Below are positions 7,685 to 16,186 of a DNA stretch of 64,000 nt, piece by piece. Made by a program: the position numbers and the translations under genes. Every line of letters starts with the position of its first letter. Within the stretch, counting starts at the first letter, position 1. Origin of the DNA: Zoogloea oleivorans. Its GTDB lineage: Bacteria > Pseudomonadota > Gammaproteobacteria > Burkholderiales > Rhodocyclaceae. The notes beneath the pieces are model-generated. The model was not told where the DNA came from. It ran no database searches and saw only the letters and a list, made by a program, of their open reading frames with translations. The stretch spans positions 1 to 64,000 of the forward strand of contig JAOAUC010000025.1 of the NCBI GenBank assembly GCA_030157785.1, in the 5' to 3' direction.

Positions 7685-8908
7685 TTAAGCCTGATCGAGG
7701 CCGAAAGCGCGGTGCAGCACGCGAACGGCCAGTTCCAGGTATTTCTCGTCGATGGCGACGGAAATCTTGATCTCGGAGGTGGAGATCATCTGGATGTTGA
7801 TGCCCTCTTCGGCAAGGGTACGGAACATGCGGGAGGCGACACCCGGGTGGGAGCGCATTCCGACGCCGACGATGGAAACCTTGGCCATCGTGCGGTCGCC
7901 GCGGATTTCGCGGGCGCCGATGTGGGACTGGACACCTTCGAGGATCTTGACGGCCTTGTCATAGTCAGGACGATTCACCGTGAACGAGAAGTCCGTGGTG
8001 CCGTCATGGCCGACGTTCTGGATGATCATGTCCACATCGACGTTGGCATCGGCAACCGGGCCAAGGATCTGGTAAGCGATGCCCGGCTTGTCGGGAACGC
8101 CCAGCACGGTGATCTTGGCTTCGTCGCGATTGAAGGCAATGCCGGAGATGATCGGCTGTTCCATGTTGTTCTCTTCCTCAACGGTAATCAGGGTTCCTTC
8201 GCCTTCCTCCTGGAAGCTGGAAAGAACCCGAAGCTTTACTTTGTACTTGCCGGCGAATTCCACCGAGCGGATCTGCAGCACCTTGGAGCCGAGACTGGCC
8301 ATTTCCAGCATCTCTTCAAAGGTGATGGTGTCCAGCTTGCGGGCTTCCGGCACGACACGCGGGTCGGTGGTGTAAACACCATCCACGTCGGTGTAGATCT
8401 GGCACTCGTCCGCCTTGATCGCGGCAGCCAGCGCAACACCGGTGGTATCCGAGCCGCCACGGCCGAGGGTTGTGATGTTGCCCTCCTCGTCCACGCCCTG
8501 GAAACCAGCCACGACGACCACCGAACCGGCATCGAGGTCACGACGGATGTTTTCTCCGTCGATATCGAGGATGCGCGCCTTGGTGAAGGAATCGTCGGTG
8601 AGGATGCGCACCTGACCACCAGTGTAGCTGCGGGCGTTAACCCCGGCTTCCTGGAGCGCCATGCACAACAGGCCAATAGTGACCTGTTCGCCGGTGGAGA
8701 TCACCACGTCGAGTTCGCGGGGGCTGGGGTTGGCACTGATTTCCTTGGCCAGACCGATCAGACGGTTCGTCTCGCCGCTCATAGCGGACAGGACGATCAC
8801 CATCTGGTGTCCCTGGGCATGGAACTTCGCGACCCGCTGGGCCACGTTCTTGATCCGTTCGGGGGTTCCGACGGAAGTGCCGCCATATTTCTGAACTATG
8901 AGCGCCAT
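7685..8908 (-). CDS. lysC: Aspartate kinase
   Basis: Aspartokinase, 407 residues, phosphorylates aspartate in the first step of the Lys, Thr, Met and diaminopimelate pathway in the cytosol. The kinase signature KYGGTSV is at residues 7-13, the amino-acid-kinase domain fills about 1-230, and two C-terminal ACT domains (about 265-400) give allosteric control by Lys/Thr. Length and start (MALIVQKYGG) fit the monofunctional class found in most beta- and gammaproteobacteria with an overlapping beta subunit. It is encoded alone, followed by tRNA-Ser after 50 bp. No lysine riboswitch is obvious upstream. Confidence 0.97.
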   Translation of the reverse strand: MALIVQKYGGTSVGTPERIKNVAQRVAKFHAQGHQMVIVLSAMSGETNRLIGLAKEISANPSPRELDVVISTGEQVTIGLLCMALQEAGVNARSYTGGQVRILTDDSFTKARILDIDGENIRRDLDAGSVVVVAGFQGVDEEGNITTLGRGGSDTTGVALAAAIKADECQIYTDVDGVYTTDPRVVPEARKLDTITFEEMLEMASLGSKVLQIRSVEFAGKYKVKLRVLSSFQEEGEGTLITVEEENNMEQPIISGIAFNRDEAKITVLGVPDKPGIAYQILGPVADANVDVDMIIQNVGHDGTTDFSFTVNRPDYDKAVKILEGVQSHIGAREIRGDRTMAKVSIVGVGMRSHPGVASRMFRTLAEEGINIQMISTSEIKISVAIDEKYLELAVRVLHRAFGLDQA

Positions 8909-9053
8909 CTTGACTTCTAAGAAGATGAGGATGTGGAAAGCCGGTGATCTTATCGGATTATGCGAATTCTTGCATCAGCGCGATTTTTCCGGGGTATGTG
9001 AATCAGGTCACGCTTAGACCGTGTGGAAAACCCTAACCCATACAAATACGGCG

Positions 9054-9083
9054 TTGTATCTGTTGCGAGTAGTAATCTATACT
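9054..9083 (+). promoter_or_regulatory. Sigma-70-type promoter of the HTH gene
   Basis: TTGTAT at 9054-9059 and TATACT at 9078-9083 with an 18-bp spacer, about 85 bp upstream of the HTH gene start. It is the best -35/-10 pair in the intergenic region. Confidence 0.5.
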
Positions 9084-9091
9084 TTCTGGCA

Positions 9092-9107
9092 TATAACGAA
9101 AGTTATA
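9092..9107. promoter_or_regulatory. Palindromic operator candidate TATAAC-GAAA-GTTATA
   Basis: A perfect 6-bp inverted repeat with a 4-nt centre, placed just downstream of the -10 element where a bound repressor would block transcription. It is a likely autoregulatory site for the HTH protein encoded next. Confidence 0.55.
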
Positions 9108-9166
9108 GAAGAAACCTGCGGTAAAGCCGTAATAGCTAACATAGTCAAACCCTTGAGGAAGCCAAC

Positions 9167-9469
9167 ATGAAAACCACCGAAAAAGTTGATGTGCGTGAAA
9201 TCCGTCGCAAGCTGGGCATGAACCAGTCCCAGTTCTGGTCCAAGATCGGTGTAACCCAAAGCGGTGGCTCCCGCTACGAAAGCGGCCGCAACATTCCGCG
9301 CCCCGTGCAGGCCCTGCTTCGCTTGGTGCACATCGAACAAGTCGATATCGGCAAGATCAAGAAGGACGACGTGGAAGTGGTCGAGTACCTGAAGGCCACC
9401 AACCCGGAGCTCTTCAAGACCCTGAAAAAGGAAGCCCGCGCCAAGCGCAAGGAACGCGTCCCCCACTGA
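9167..9469 (+). CDS. XRE-family helix-turn-helix regulator (NadS/HigA-like)
   Basis: A 100-residue DNA-binding protein with GAGGAAG upstream of the ATG. The N-terminal half holds an XRE-type HTH: MNQSQFWSKIGVTQSGGSRYESG has the scaffold helices and recognition helix, and PRPVQALLRLV is the following helix. The C-terminal part is Lys-rich (KTLKKEARAKRKERVPH). This size and layout resemble HigA/NadS-type antitoxins, yet no toxin gene lies next to it, so it may be a stand-alone regulator. A palindrome over its own promoter suggests negative autoregulation. It ends in an intrinsic terminator that overlaps the 3' end of the convergent radical SAM gene. Confidence 0.85.
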   Translation: MKTTEKVDVREIRRKLGMNQSQFWSKIGVTQSGGSRYESGRNIPRPVQALLRLVHIEQVDIGKIKKDDVEVVEYLKATNPELFKTLKKEARAKRKERVPH

Positions 9470-9487
9470 GTCTGGAGACGTGCTTAT

Positions 9488-10333
9488 TCAGGGGCTGACT
9501 GTAACGGTCAGCCCTTTTTCCTTGAGCTGACGGGCAATCACTTCCAGCTCGGGCGCAGTCAGTTGATGCAGATGTATGGCTTCCGGCTGGAACGATGGCC
9601 GGGCAACGCCATATAGCAGCACGCCCTTCAGTGCCACCAACCCCGCAAGCTCCAGCATTTCGATGTAATTCTCCACCTGTTCGCCGGAAGGCAACTTGCC
9701 ATCCCAGCGGAACATGCACGTCTGCACCCAGGTCGGGCACAGGGAGGCGCACAAGGCCAGGCGTCTGGCGTGAGCCTCTGGATGAACATCGATGCCATTG
9801 ATGCGCTTGATGTCTGCCGCAGTGCCGGCGTCAAACTTGAACCACACCTCACCACCCGCAGCCGCCAGGCTCTTGAGCGCCGCCTGCACATAGGTGCGAT
9901 CGACCAGACTGCCGTTGGTGATAAGCCGGATCGGCACGTCAGCCAGCCCCGCCTCGTCACGAATCGCTACCACCCGCTCGGCGATCTCTGCAAAGGCCTT
10001 GGCACTGGTCGGCTCGCCATTGCCCGAGAAGGCAATATCGCGAATTACCTGCACGCCCGCCGGCACGTGCTCTTCCATGAAGCTGCCGTGAAGCAGCGCA
10101 TGAAGAAAGCTCCGCAACTCCGCCTCAAGCAGCACCAAATCGATCTCCGGCGCGGCACCGCGCACCAACCCCGGCACCTGGCAATAGGCGCAATGCCAGT
10201 TGCAGGCATTGTTCGGATTCAGGTTGATCCCCACCGACACGCCACCAGCACGCCGCGACACCACCGGATAGACGTAAGTCATGTTGATGAAGCTGCGGTT
10301 GTGGTCCGTGACCGTGAGCATTTGCGAAGGCAT
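9488..10333 (-). CDS. Radical SAM protein of unknown substrate
   Basis: A 281-residue radical S-adenosylmethionine enzyme. The CX3CX2C iron-sulfur motif is CNWHCAYC at residues 44-51 of the form starting MPSQMLTV. An open frame with a TTG start (10357) adds 8 residues, but the ATG at 10333 is preferred. A GNGEPT-type motif (IAFSGNGEPTSAKAF), typical of SAM binding, follows, then a KFDAGTAADI strand. The gene is divergent from queD, with about 70 bp between starts. QueE, the 7-carboxy-7-deazaguanine synthase that follows QueD in queuosine synthesis, is shorter and has a different cluster loop, so I do not call it QueE. The family is conserved and substrate-unknown as far as I can tell. Confidence 0.85.
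   Translation of the reverse strand: MPSQMLTVTDHNRSFINMTYVYPVVSRRAGGVSVGINLNPNNACNWHCAYCQVPGLVRGAAPEIDLVLLEAELRSFLHALLHGSFMEEHVPAGVQVIRDIAFSGNGEPTSAKAFAEIAERVVAIRDEAGLADVPIRLITNGSLVDRTYVQAALKSLAAAGGEVWFKFDAGTAADIKRINGIDVHPEAHARRLALCASLCPTWVQTCMFRWDGKLPSGEQVENYIEMLELAGLVALKGVLLYGVARPSFQPEAIHLHQLTAPELEVIARQLKEKGLTVTVSP
9492..9519 (+). terminator. Intrinsic terminator of the HTH gene, inside the radical SAM gene
   Basis: GGGCTGAC at 9492-9499 pairs with GTCAGCCC at 9507-9514, followed by TTTTT. The hairpin lies within the last codons of the convergent radical SAM gene (stop at 9488), so the two transcripts share this stretch. Confidence 0.8.
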
Positions 10334-10369
10334 GTTCATGCCGGCATCCGGGTACAAAAACGAGGCGGC

Positions 10370-10375
10370 TATAAT
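10370..10375 (+). promoter_or_regulatory. Consensus -10 element (TATAAT) of queD
   Basis: A perfect TATAAT lies 32 bp upstream of the queD ATG. The -35 position is weak (atccgg at 17-bp spacing). No preQ1 riboswitch fold was recognised in the short leader. Confidence 0.5.
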
Positions 10376-10406
10376 ACGGCACCTTTTTTGTTACCCGGTG
10401 CTCCCC

Positions 10407-10850
10407 ATGCGTATTACGCGCCGCCTGGAATTTGACGCGGGTCACCGCATTCCCGACCACGCCAGCCAGTGCCGTCACCTCCACGGCCACCGATACGGAC
10501 TGGAGATCACCCTCTCCGGGGAGATCATCCAGGCCGGCGGTTCGCCGGTCAACGGCATGGTCATGGACTTCGCCGACGTGAAGTCGGTTGCCAAGCAACA
10601 TGTTGTAGACATATGGGATCACGCCTTCCTGGCCTACAAGGGCGACACCGCGGTGGTCAGCTTCCTGCAAAGCATGCCCGGCCACAAGACCGTGATTCTC
10701 GACGTGGTTCCCACCGCCGAAAACCTTGCCGCCGAGGCCTTCCGCATCCTCGACCCGCTTTACCGCGACGTGTACGGCAATCACCTGCGCCTGGAGCAGG
10801 TGCGCCTCTTCGAAACCCCCAACTGCTGGGCCGACGCGCTGGCGAAGTAA
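10407..10850 (+). CDS. queD: 6-carboxy-5,6,7,8-tetrahydropterin synthase
   Basis: A 147-residue PTPS/QueD-family enzyme that converts dihydroneopterin triphosphate to 6-carboxytetrahydropterin, the second step of queuosine/preQ0 biosynthesis. Zinc ligands are His13 (DAGHR), His26 and His28 (CRHLHGH). Cys22 just before them is the catalytic Cys that separates QueD from true PTPS. The acidic PTAENLA and LFETPNC motifs near the C-terminus fit substrate binding. The start at 10407 (MRITRRLEFDAGH) is set by family N-termini; the frame is open further upstream inside the divergent gene. No other que gene lies next to it. Confidence 0.95.
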   Translation: MRITRRLEFDAGHRIPDHASQCRHLHGHRYGLEITLSGEIIQAGGSPVNGMVMDFADVKSVAKQHVVDIWDHAFLAYKGDTAVVSFLQSMPGHKTVILDVVPTAENLAAEAFRILDPLYRDVYGNHLRLEQVRLFETPNCWADALAK

Positions 10851-10919
10851 CCGGCTACTACCCGCAGGCCATCATCCGCCGCCACACTTCCTCCACCCCC
10901 TCACCCAATGGAGACAGGC

Positions 10920-11498
10920 ATGGCCAAGAAAATCCTGATGATCTGCGGCGACTTCTGCGAAGACTACGAAACCATGGTGCCCTTCCAGGCGCTGCTGGCC
11001 GTCGGGCACACGGTGCACGCCGTGTGCCCCGACAAGAAGGCCGGCGACACCATCGCCACCGCCATCCATGATTTCGAAGGCGACCAGACCTACACCGAGA
11101 AGCGCGGCCACAACTTCGCCCTCAACGCCACCTTCGCCGACATCCGCGCCGAGGATTACGACGCGCTGGTGATCCCGGGCGGCCGCGGCCCCGAATACCT
11201 GCGCCTGTACCCGGCCGTGATCAGCGCCGTGCGCCACTTCTTCGAGGCCAACAAGCCGGTTGCCGCGGTATGCCACGGCGCCCAGCTGCTCGCCGGCGCC
11301 CGCGTGCTCGAAGGCCGTACCTGTTCCGCCTACCCGGCCTGCCAGGCCGAAGTGGAGCTGGCGGGCGGCACCTACGCCAGCATCCCGGTGGATCAGGCAA
11401 TCACCGAAGGCAATCTGGTTTCCGCCCCCGCATGGCCCGCCCATCCGGCCTGGATCGCCCAGTTCCTCGCCCTGCTCGGCACCAAGATCACCCACTGA
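10920..11498 (+). CDS. DJ-1/PfpI-family protein
   Basis: A 192-residue class-I glutamine amidotransferase-like protein of the DJ-1/PfpI superfamily. GGAGAC lies 5 nt before the ATG at 10920, favouring [11 protein letters not shown] over a start four codons earlier. The nucleophile elbow AVCHGAQ places Cys118-His119, and Glu14 (FCEDYE) is in the position of the acidic residue that lowers the Cys pKa. Members act as glyoxalase/deglycase-like or chaperone proteins, or as PfpI-type hydrolases; the sequence does not decide between these. It is 70 bp after queD and followed by small genes in the same direction. Confidence 0.88.
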   Translation: MAKKILMICGDFCEDYETMVPFQALLAVGHTVHAVCPDKKAGDTIATAIHDFEGDQTYTEKRGHNFALNATFADIRAEDYDALVIPGGRGPEYLRLYPAVISAVRHFFEANKPVAAVCHGAQLLAGARVLEGRTCSAYPACQAEVELAGGTYASIPVDQAITEGNLVSAPAWPAHPAWIAQFLALLGTKITH

Positions 11499-11579
11499 TC
11501 AAACCGGCTGCAGCACAAGGCCCCCGCAGCACCTACAATGGATCTGCGGGGGCTTCCCCGTTTCAGGAGCCCTTCCGCG

Positions 11580-11936
11580 ATGTGCCAGATCTTCATCAAC
11601 GCCGACCCGGACCTCTACACCACCCGCAGCCGCTCCATCCGCCTGCATGGTGTCGCCACCAGCCTGCGCCTGGAAAACCTGTTCTGGAACGTGCTTGAAG
11701 AGATCGGCGAGCGGGACGGGCTCAGTGTGCCGCAACTGGTCAGCCGCCTCTACGACGAGCTGGTTGCCAGCCGGCGCCTTGAAGAACACGCGAACTTTAC
11801 GTCCTTCCTGCGGGTCTCCTGCATGCGCTACCAGCAACTCCAGCTGGCCGGCCGCATTCCTGCCGACACCCGGGTGCCGATCCGCGGCCTCGACCCCGCC
11901 TGGGTACTCGCCACCGAACGACGCCCCTCCGCCTGA
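11580..11936 (+). CDS. Ribbon-helix-helix domain protein (RHH_4 type)
   Basis: A 118-residue protein starting MCQIFINADPDLY; an AGGAG lies about 10 nt upstream. The segment RSIRLHGVATSLRLENLFWNVLEEIGERDGLSVPQLVSRLYDELV is written here only by its ends: residues about 15-60 form a beta strand followed by two helices typical of the RHH_4 family, probable DNA-binding regulators. No partner toxin is present. It lies between the PfpI-like gene and the GST gene in the same orientation and could be co-transcribed with them. Confidence 0.8.
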   Translation: MCQIFINADPDLYTTRSRSIRLHGVATSLRLENLFWNVLEEIGERDGLSVPQLVSRLYDELVASRRLEEHANFTSFLRVSCMRYQQLQLAGRIPADTRVPIRGLDPAWVLATERRPSA

Positions 11937-11947
11937 AAGCTTTCGCA

Positions 11948-12652
11948 ATGATCGACCTGTATTACTGGACCACCCCCAACGGCCACAAGATCACCCTATT
12001 CCTCGAAGAAGCCGGCCTGCCCTACCGCATCGTGCCGATCAACATCGGCAAGGGTGAACAGTTCCAGCCCGACTTCCTGCAGATCGCCCCGAATAACCGC
12101 ATTCCGGCCATTGTCGACAACGCCCCGGCAGGCGGCGGCGAGCCGATTTCGGTCTTCGAGTCGGGCGCCATCCTGCTCTACCTGGCTGAAAAGACCGGGC
12201 AATTCCTGTCCACCGACCCGCGCGTACGCATCGACACCCTGCAGTGGCTGTTCTGGCAAATGGGCGGCCTCGGCCCCATGGCCGGACAGAATCACCACTT
12301 CGCGCAGTACGCACCCGAAACCATTCCCTACGCCATTGACCGCTACGTCAAGGAAACCGCCCGCCTCTACGCCGTGCTGAACAAGCGCCTCGCCGACCGG
12401 GACTTCATTGCCGGCGCCGATTACTCCATCGCCGACATGGCCTGCTACCCGTGGATCGTGCCCTACGAACGGCAACGCCAGAACCTCGCCGACTTCCCGC
12501 ACCTCGCCCGCTGGTTCGCGGCGATCCGCCAGCGTCCGGCCACCGTTCGGGCCTACGCGCTCGCCGAGCAGATCAACAAAGCGCCGGTGATGGACGAGGC
12601 CGCAAAAAAGCTGCTCTTCGGCCAGGACGCCAGCACCGTAACAAAAGCGTGA
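11948..12652 (+). CDS. Glutathione S-transferase family protein (YfcG/Nu-class-like)
   Basis: A 234-residue cytosolic GST. The N-terminal thioredoxin fold begins MIDLYYWTTPNGHKITLFLEE; the TPNGHK motif is the signature of the YfcG/YghU (Nu) class, where a Thr/Asn near the N-terminus binds glutathione. NRIPAIVD and FESGAILLYLAEK are the cis-Pro and glutathione-binding stretches. The all-helical C-terminal domain follows (about 95-215). These enzymes usually show disulfide-bond reductase activity toward small disulfides. It starts 11 bp after the RHH gene. Confidence 0.92.
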   Translation: MIDLYYWTTPNGHKITLFLEEAGLPYRIVPINIGKGEQFQPDFLQIAPNNRIPAIVDNAPAGGGEPISVFESGAILLYLAEKTGQFLSTDPRVRIDTLQWLFWQMGGLGPMAGQNHHFAQYAPETIPYAIDRYVKETARLYAVLNKRLADRDFIAGADYSIADMACYPWIVPYERQRQNLADFPHLARWFAAIRQRPATVRAYALAEQINKAPVMDEAAKKLLFGQDASTVTKA

Positions 12653-12768
12653 ACCAGGCCCGGGACGCGAAGGCCGGCTTCCGGTAAAATACCGGCTTAG
12701 CTGAAGCCGCTTCTTATTTTCCGGGCCCAAGACCGCTTCACCCTTCACCCGGCCCGCGCCCCTCTCCC

Positions 12769-14607
12769 ATGACTGCTCCCATCGAACGCTTCGACCAGCT
12801 TGATCTCCAGGCGCCGCTCCTCGCGGCCCTCGCCGAGATCGGCTACGAAACCCCCTCGCCCATCCAGGCCGCCTGCATTCCGCACCTGCTCGCCGGCAAC
12901 GACATCCTCGGCGAAGCCCAGACCGGCACCGGCAAAACGGCCGCCTTCGCGCTGCCCGCACTTCACCGCGTGGACATCACCAAGCGCAACCCGCAGGTGC
13001 TCGTCCTCGCCCCCACGCGCGAACTCGCCATCCAGGTTGCCGAAGCCTTCCAGCGCTACGCCAGCAAGATGCCCGGCTTCCACGTGCTGCCGATCTACGG
13101 CGGCCAGAGCATGGTCGTCCAGCTGCGCCAGCTCCAGCGCGGCGCCCACGTCATCGTCGGCACCCCCGGCCGTGTCATGGACCACATGGAGAGAAAGAGC
13201 CTCAACCTCGAAGGCCTCACCACCCTGATCCTCGACGAAGCCGACGAAATGCTGCGCATGGGCTTCATCGACGACGTGGAATGGATTCTCGAGCGCATTC
13301 CGGCCGAACGGCAAACCGCCCTCTTCTCGGCCACCATGCCGGACGCCATCCGCCGGGTCGCCCACCGCTACCTGCGCGACCCGAAGGAAGTGAAGATCAA
13401 GTCGGCCACGACAACCGTCTCCACCATCCGCCAGCGTTTCCTGCAAATTGCAGGCCCGCACAAGCTCGACGCGCTGACCCGCATTCTTGAAGTGGAAGAC
13501 GAATTCGATGCCGCCATCGTCTTTGTCCGCACCAAGACCGCCACCGTCGAACTCGCCGAGAAACTCGAAGCCCGTGGCTACGCCGCCGCCTGCCTGAACG
13601 GCGACATGACCCAGCAGCTGCGCGAGCGTGTCATCGAGCAACTCAAGAACAAAACCCTCGACATCGTCGTCGCCACCGACGTGGCGGCCCGTGGCATCGA
13701 CGTGCCCCGCGTCAGCCACGTCATCAACTACGACATTCCGTACGACACCGAGGCCTACGTTCACCGCATCGGCCGCACCGGCCGCGCCGGCCGCGCCGGC
13801 AACGCGATCCTCTTCGTCGCCCCGCGTGAAAACCACCTGCTGCGCCAGATCGAGCGCGCCACGCGCCAGCCGATCGAAGCCCTCAAGCTGCCCTCCCGGG
13901 AAGCCGTTGCCGACAAGCGTGTCGCCTCCTTCCGCCAGCAGGTTACCGAAGTGCTCGAGTCCGAAGACCTGAGCTTCTTCCTCAACGTGATCGCCGGCAT
14001 GGAAGAGAACAACGACTCGGACATCCGCGAAATCGCCGCCGCGCTCGCCTACCTGGCCCAGAAGGATCGCCCGCTGCAGATGCCCGATTCCGGCAAGCCC
14101 GACTTCGCCCAGATGTCCGCCTCCGGCAAGCCGGATCCGCGCGCCCCGCGTGAAACGCGCGAGCCCCGCGAAAACCGCGGTGAAATCCTTGAGCGTCGCC
14201 GCGACTACGCTGAAGGCCGCCTGGCCCGCTACCGCATCGATGTGGGTCGCGAGCACATGGCCAGCCCGAAGGACATCGTCGGCGCCATCGCCAACGAGGC
14301 CGGCATCGAAAGCCGCTTCATCGGCCAGATCAACCTGTTCGAGGACTACAGCACCGTCGAACTCCCGTCCGATCTGTCCAACGATGTCCTCCAGATCCTG
14401 CGCCGCGCACGGGTGCGTCAGCAGCCGCTGAACATCCGCCTGGCCAGCCCCGAGGAAGCCAGCCGCGAACGTGGCCGTCCTGGCCCCGGCGGCCCCGGTG
14501 GCCCTGGCGGTGCCCCGCGTGGTGCCGGCCCGAAAAAACCGTTCCGCAAGGAAGGCTTCGACCGCCCCGCTGGCGGCGACTTCAAGTCCCGCAAGCCCAA
14601 GCCCTGA
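12769..14607 (+). CDS. deaD: ATP-dependent DEAD-box RNA helicase (DeaD/CsdA-like)
   Basis: A 612-residue DEAD-box helicase. The Q motif is near residue 8-33, motif I AQTGTGKT at 50-57, Ia PTRELA at about 82-87, motif II DEAD at 156-159, SAT in motif III and HRIGRTGRAGR in motif VI. Residues about 470-560 form a DbpA-like RNA-binding domain and the tail is rich in Gly/Pro/Arg. The long C-terminal extension fits DeaD/CsdA, which unwinds RNA during 50S ribosome assembly and cold shock, more than RhlE or DbpA. The 5' region has a small hairpin CCGGTA-AAA-TACCGG at 12681-12695, either the terminator of the GST gene or a leader element. Convergent with the HD-GYP gene. Confidence 0.92.
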   Translation: MTAPIERFDQLDLQAPLLAALAEIGYETPSPIQAACIPHLLAGNDILGEAQTGTGKTAAFALPALHRVDITKRNPQVLVLAPTRELAIQVAEAFQRYASKMPGFHVLPIYGGQSMVVQLRQLQRGAHVIVGTPGRVMDHMERKSLNLEGLTTLILDEADEMLRMGFIDDVEWILERIPAERQTALFSATMPDAIRRVAHRYLRDPKEVKIKSATTTVSTIRQRFLQIAGPHKLDALTRILEVEDEFDAAIVFVRTKTATVELAEKLEARGYAAACLNGDMTQQLRERVIEQLKNKTLDIVVATDVAARGIDVPRVSHVINYDIPYDTEAYVHRIGRTGRAGRAGNAILFVAPRENHLLRQIERATRQPIEALKLPSREAVADKRVASFRQQVTEVLESEDLSFFLNVIAGMEENNDSDIREIAAALAYLAQKDRPLQMPDSGKPDFAQMSASGKPDPRAPRETREPRENRGEILERRRDYAEGRLARYRIDVGREHMASPKDIVGAIANEAGIESRFIGQINLFEDYSTVELPSDLSNDVLQILRRARVRQQPLNIRLASPEEASRERGRPGPGGPGGPGGAPRGAGPKKPFRKEGFDRPAGGDFKSRKPKP

Positions 14608-14639
14608 GCCCATAAGCAGGAACCTGCCCTGACAGGCTC

Positions 14640-15983
14640 CTAGCTCAGTTCAAAGCCACCGACGATCCGCTGCAAAGCTTCAAGGCAGCGGGCGTCGATG
14701 GCTTTTCCTACTTCTGCACCCATGATTTCCAGCGTTTTATCCACCGGCACCGCTCCCCGGTAAGGGCGCTCGGCAGTGATCGCATCGAAAATATCTGCAG
14801 TGGTAATGATCCGGGTTTCGAGCGAAATCAGCTCGGCACCGATCCCTCGGGGATAGCCCTTGCCGTCGAGGCGCTCGTGATGGGCACCCGACACCGCGGC
14901 CAGCTCAGAGAACGCATCGATACGCGACAGAATGCTCTCCGTGTAAACGGCATGACGCTGCACGGCGGCCCACTCATCGGGCTCCAGCTTGCCCGGCTTG
15001 TCGAGAATCGCGTTGCTCACCCCCAGCTTGCCCATGTCGTGGAGCAGTGCCGCGCGCTTCAACCAGCGACGACGCGGCAGCGCCAAGCCCAACTCTGCGG
15101 CAATCCGGTCGGTGTAAAAGGCCACCCGGGCGCTATGCCCGGAGGTATAGGGGCTCTTCGAGTCCACCACCTGACCGAAGGCTTCGGCAATCTCGTCCAG
15201 ATAGTCTTCATCCAGCGGCACCACAAAGCGTCCAGGCTCAAGTGCGAACACAGCCTTGTCCAGATCAGACGCCGAAAGTCGCTCCCAGAATCCGGGGATT
15301 TCCGAGCAGCGACGAAAAGCCGACACCACTGCCGGATCAAACCACGAGCCGCAGCGATCTTCGACCTCCCAGCACGCCGCATCGACCCCGTCCGAGACAT
15401 TGAAGACGTCCACCACCTGGGCAAGCAGGGCGATCCGCGCGAAAACGGGAATACTCTCCCCCTTCAATTGCCCAGGGCGTCCGCCGCCATTCCAATGCTC
15501 GTCAAGGCAGTGAATGCCCATCGCCACGCCCTCGCTGAAACGCAGCTGACGGGCAATGTCGGCACCACGGGTGCAACGGGTCTGGATCAGCTCCTGGGCG
15601 ATGTCATCGCCGTTCTGAAAGATATTGGCCATCGCCTTGAAGCGCTCAGCCAGGCCGGCACCCAGTCCTGTGTGGCCAATGACGAACTTGAGCACCTTGG
15701 GCAGCCTGCCATTGACGGTCTTGAAATCGCGCTTGAAGGACAGATCGTCGGTCATGTAGAGCTCGCAGATCCGCGCCGCATTGCTGCTGCAGCCCAGATC
15801 CTTGAGGAGGATCGTGTAATACAGCTCCCACAACTCCTCGTCCGAAAGCCCCATCGCCCGGCCAATGTGCATGCCGATCCAGCAGCAACGGACGCAATGC
15901 CCTTCAGGCTGCCCTTCCGTAATGTCCAGGGCGTGACTGAGCGCCCCGATCAGTTCCGACAGTGTCAATCCGCCAAGCGGCAT
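14640..15983 (-). CDS. HD-GYP domain cyclic-di-GMP phosphodiesterase-like protein
   Basis: A 447-residue protein from the ATG at 15983, chosen because GGAG lies 7 nt upstream (the frame is open 15 codons more). The C-terminal half carries a full HD-GYP domain: GHSARVAFYTDRIA, the HD pair in HDMGKLGVSNAILDKPG, HHERLDGKGYPRG with the GYP motif, and TTADIFDAITAERPYR. These residues bind the metal centre that hydrolyses c-di-GMP. The N-terminal half looks like a second, decayed HD domain: LLKDLGCSSNA occupies the HD position with Lys for His. No signal receiver or membrane segment is seen, so the input is unknown. Confidence 0.93.
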   Translation of the reverse strand: MPLGGLTLSELIGALSHALDITEGQPEGHCVRCCWIGMHIGRAMGLSDEELWELYYTILLKDLGCSSNAARICELYMTDDLSFKRDFKTVNGRLPKVLKFVIGHTGLGAGLAERFKAMANIFQNGDDIAQELIQTRCTRGADIARQLRFSEGVAMGIHCLDEHWNGGGRPGQLKGESIPVFARIALLAQVVDVFNVSDGVDAACWEVEDRCGSWFDPAVVSAFRRCSEIPGFWERLSASDLDKAVFALEPGRFVVPLDEDYLDEIAEAFGQVVDSKSPYTSGHSARVAFYTDRIAAELGLALPRRRWLKRAALLHDMGKLGVSNAILDKPGKLEPDEWAAVQRHAVYTESILSRIDAFSELAAVSGAHHERLDGKGYPRGIGAELISLETRIITTADIFDAITAERPYRGAVPVDKTLEIMGAEVGKAIDARCLEALQRIVGGFELS

Positions 15984-16186
15984 CGCAGGTCTCCACCCAA
16001 GTTCGTCCTGCCCCACCAGTCTGGGCACACAGGATCATCAAGTGGGTTTAACGGCACGAACGGGAAGGGACTGAAGACGCCGTAATCCGTTGCGCGCACC
16101 CCACATTTCTACCGCGCCAGGCCGTGAAGGGCCGGTCGTCTGATAAAATGTAAAGTTACCGTCATCCTTTCGTAACAATCAGACCC

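Noticed and set aside
10407..10850. A preQ1 riboswitch before queD
   Set aside because: Only 32 bp separate the TATAAT from the start codon and no aptamer-like fold is visible.
12745..14613. A 622-codon minus frame opposite the DEAD-box helicase
   Set aside because: Same shadow effect; the plus-strand helicase has all family motifs.
16159..16176. A possible Pho box (CCGTCAT-CCTT-TCGTAAC) upstream of the DUF47-PiT pair
   Set aside because: The second half matches poorly and the site ends only 10 bp before the start codon, too close for PhoB to activate from there.
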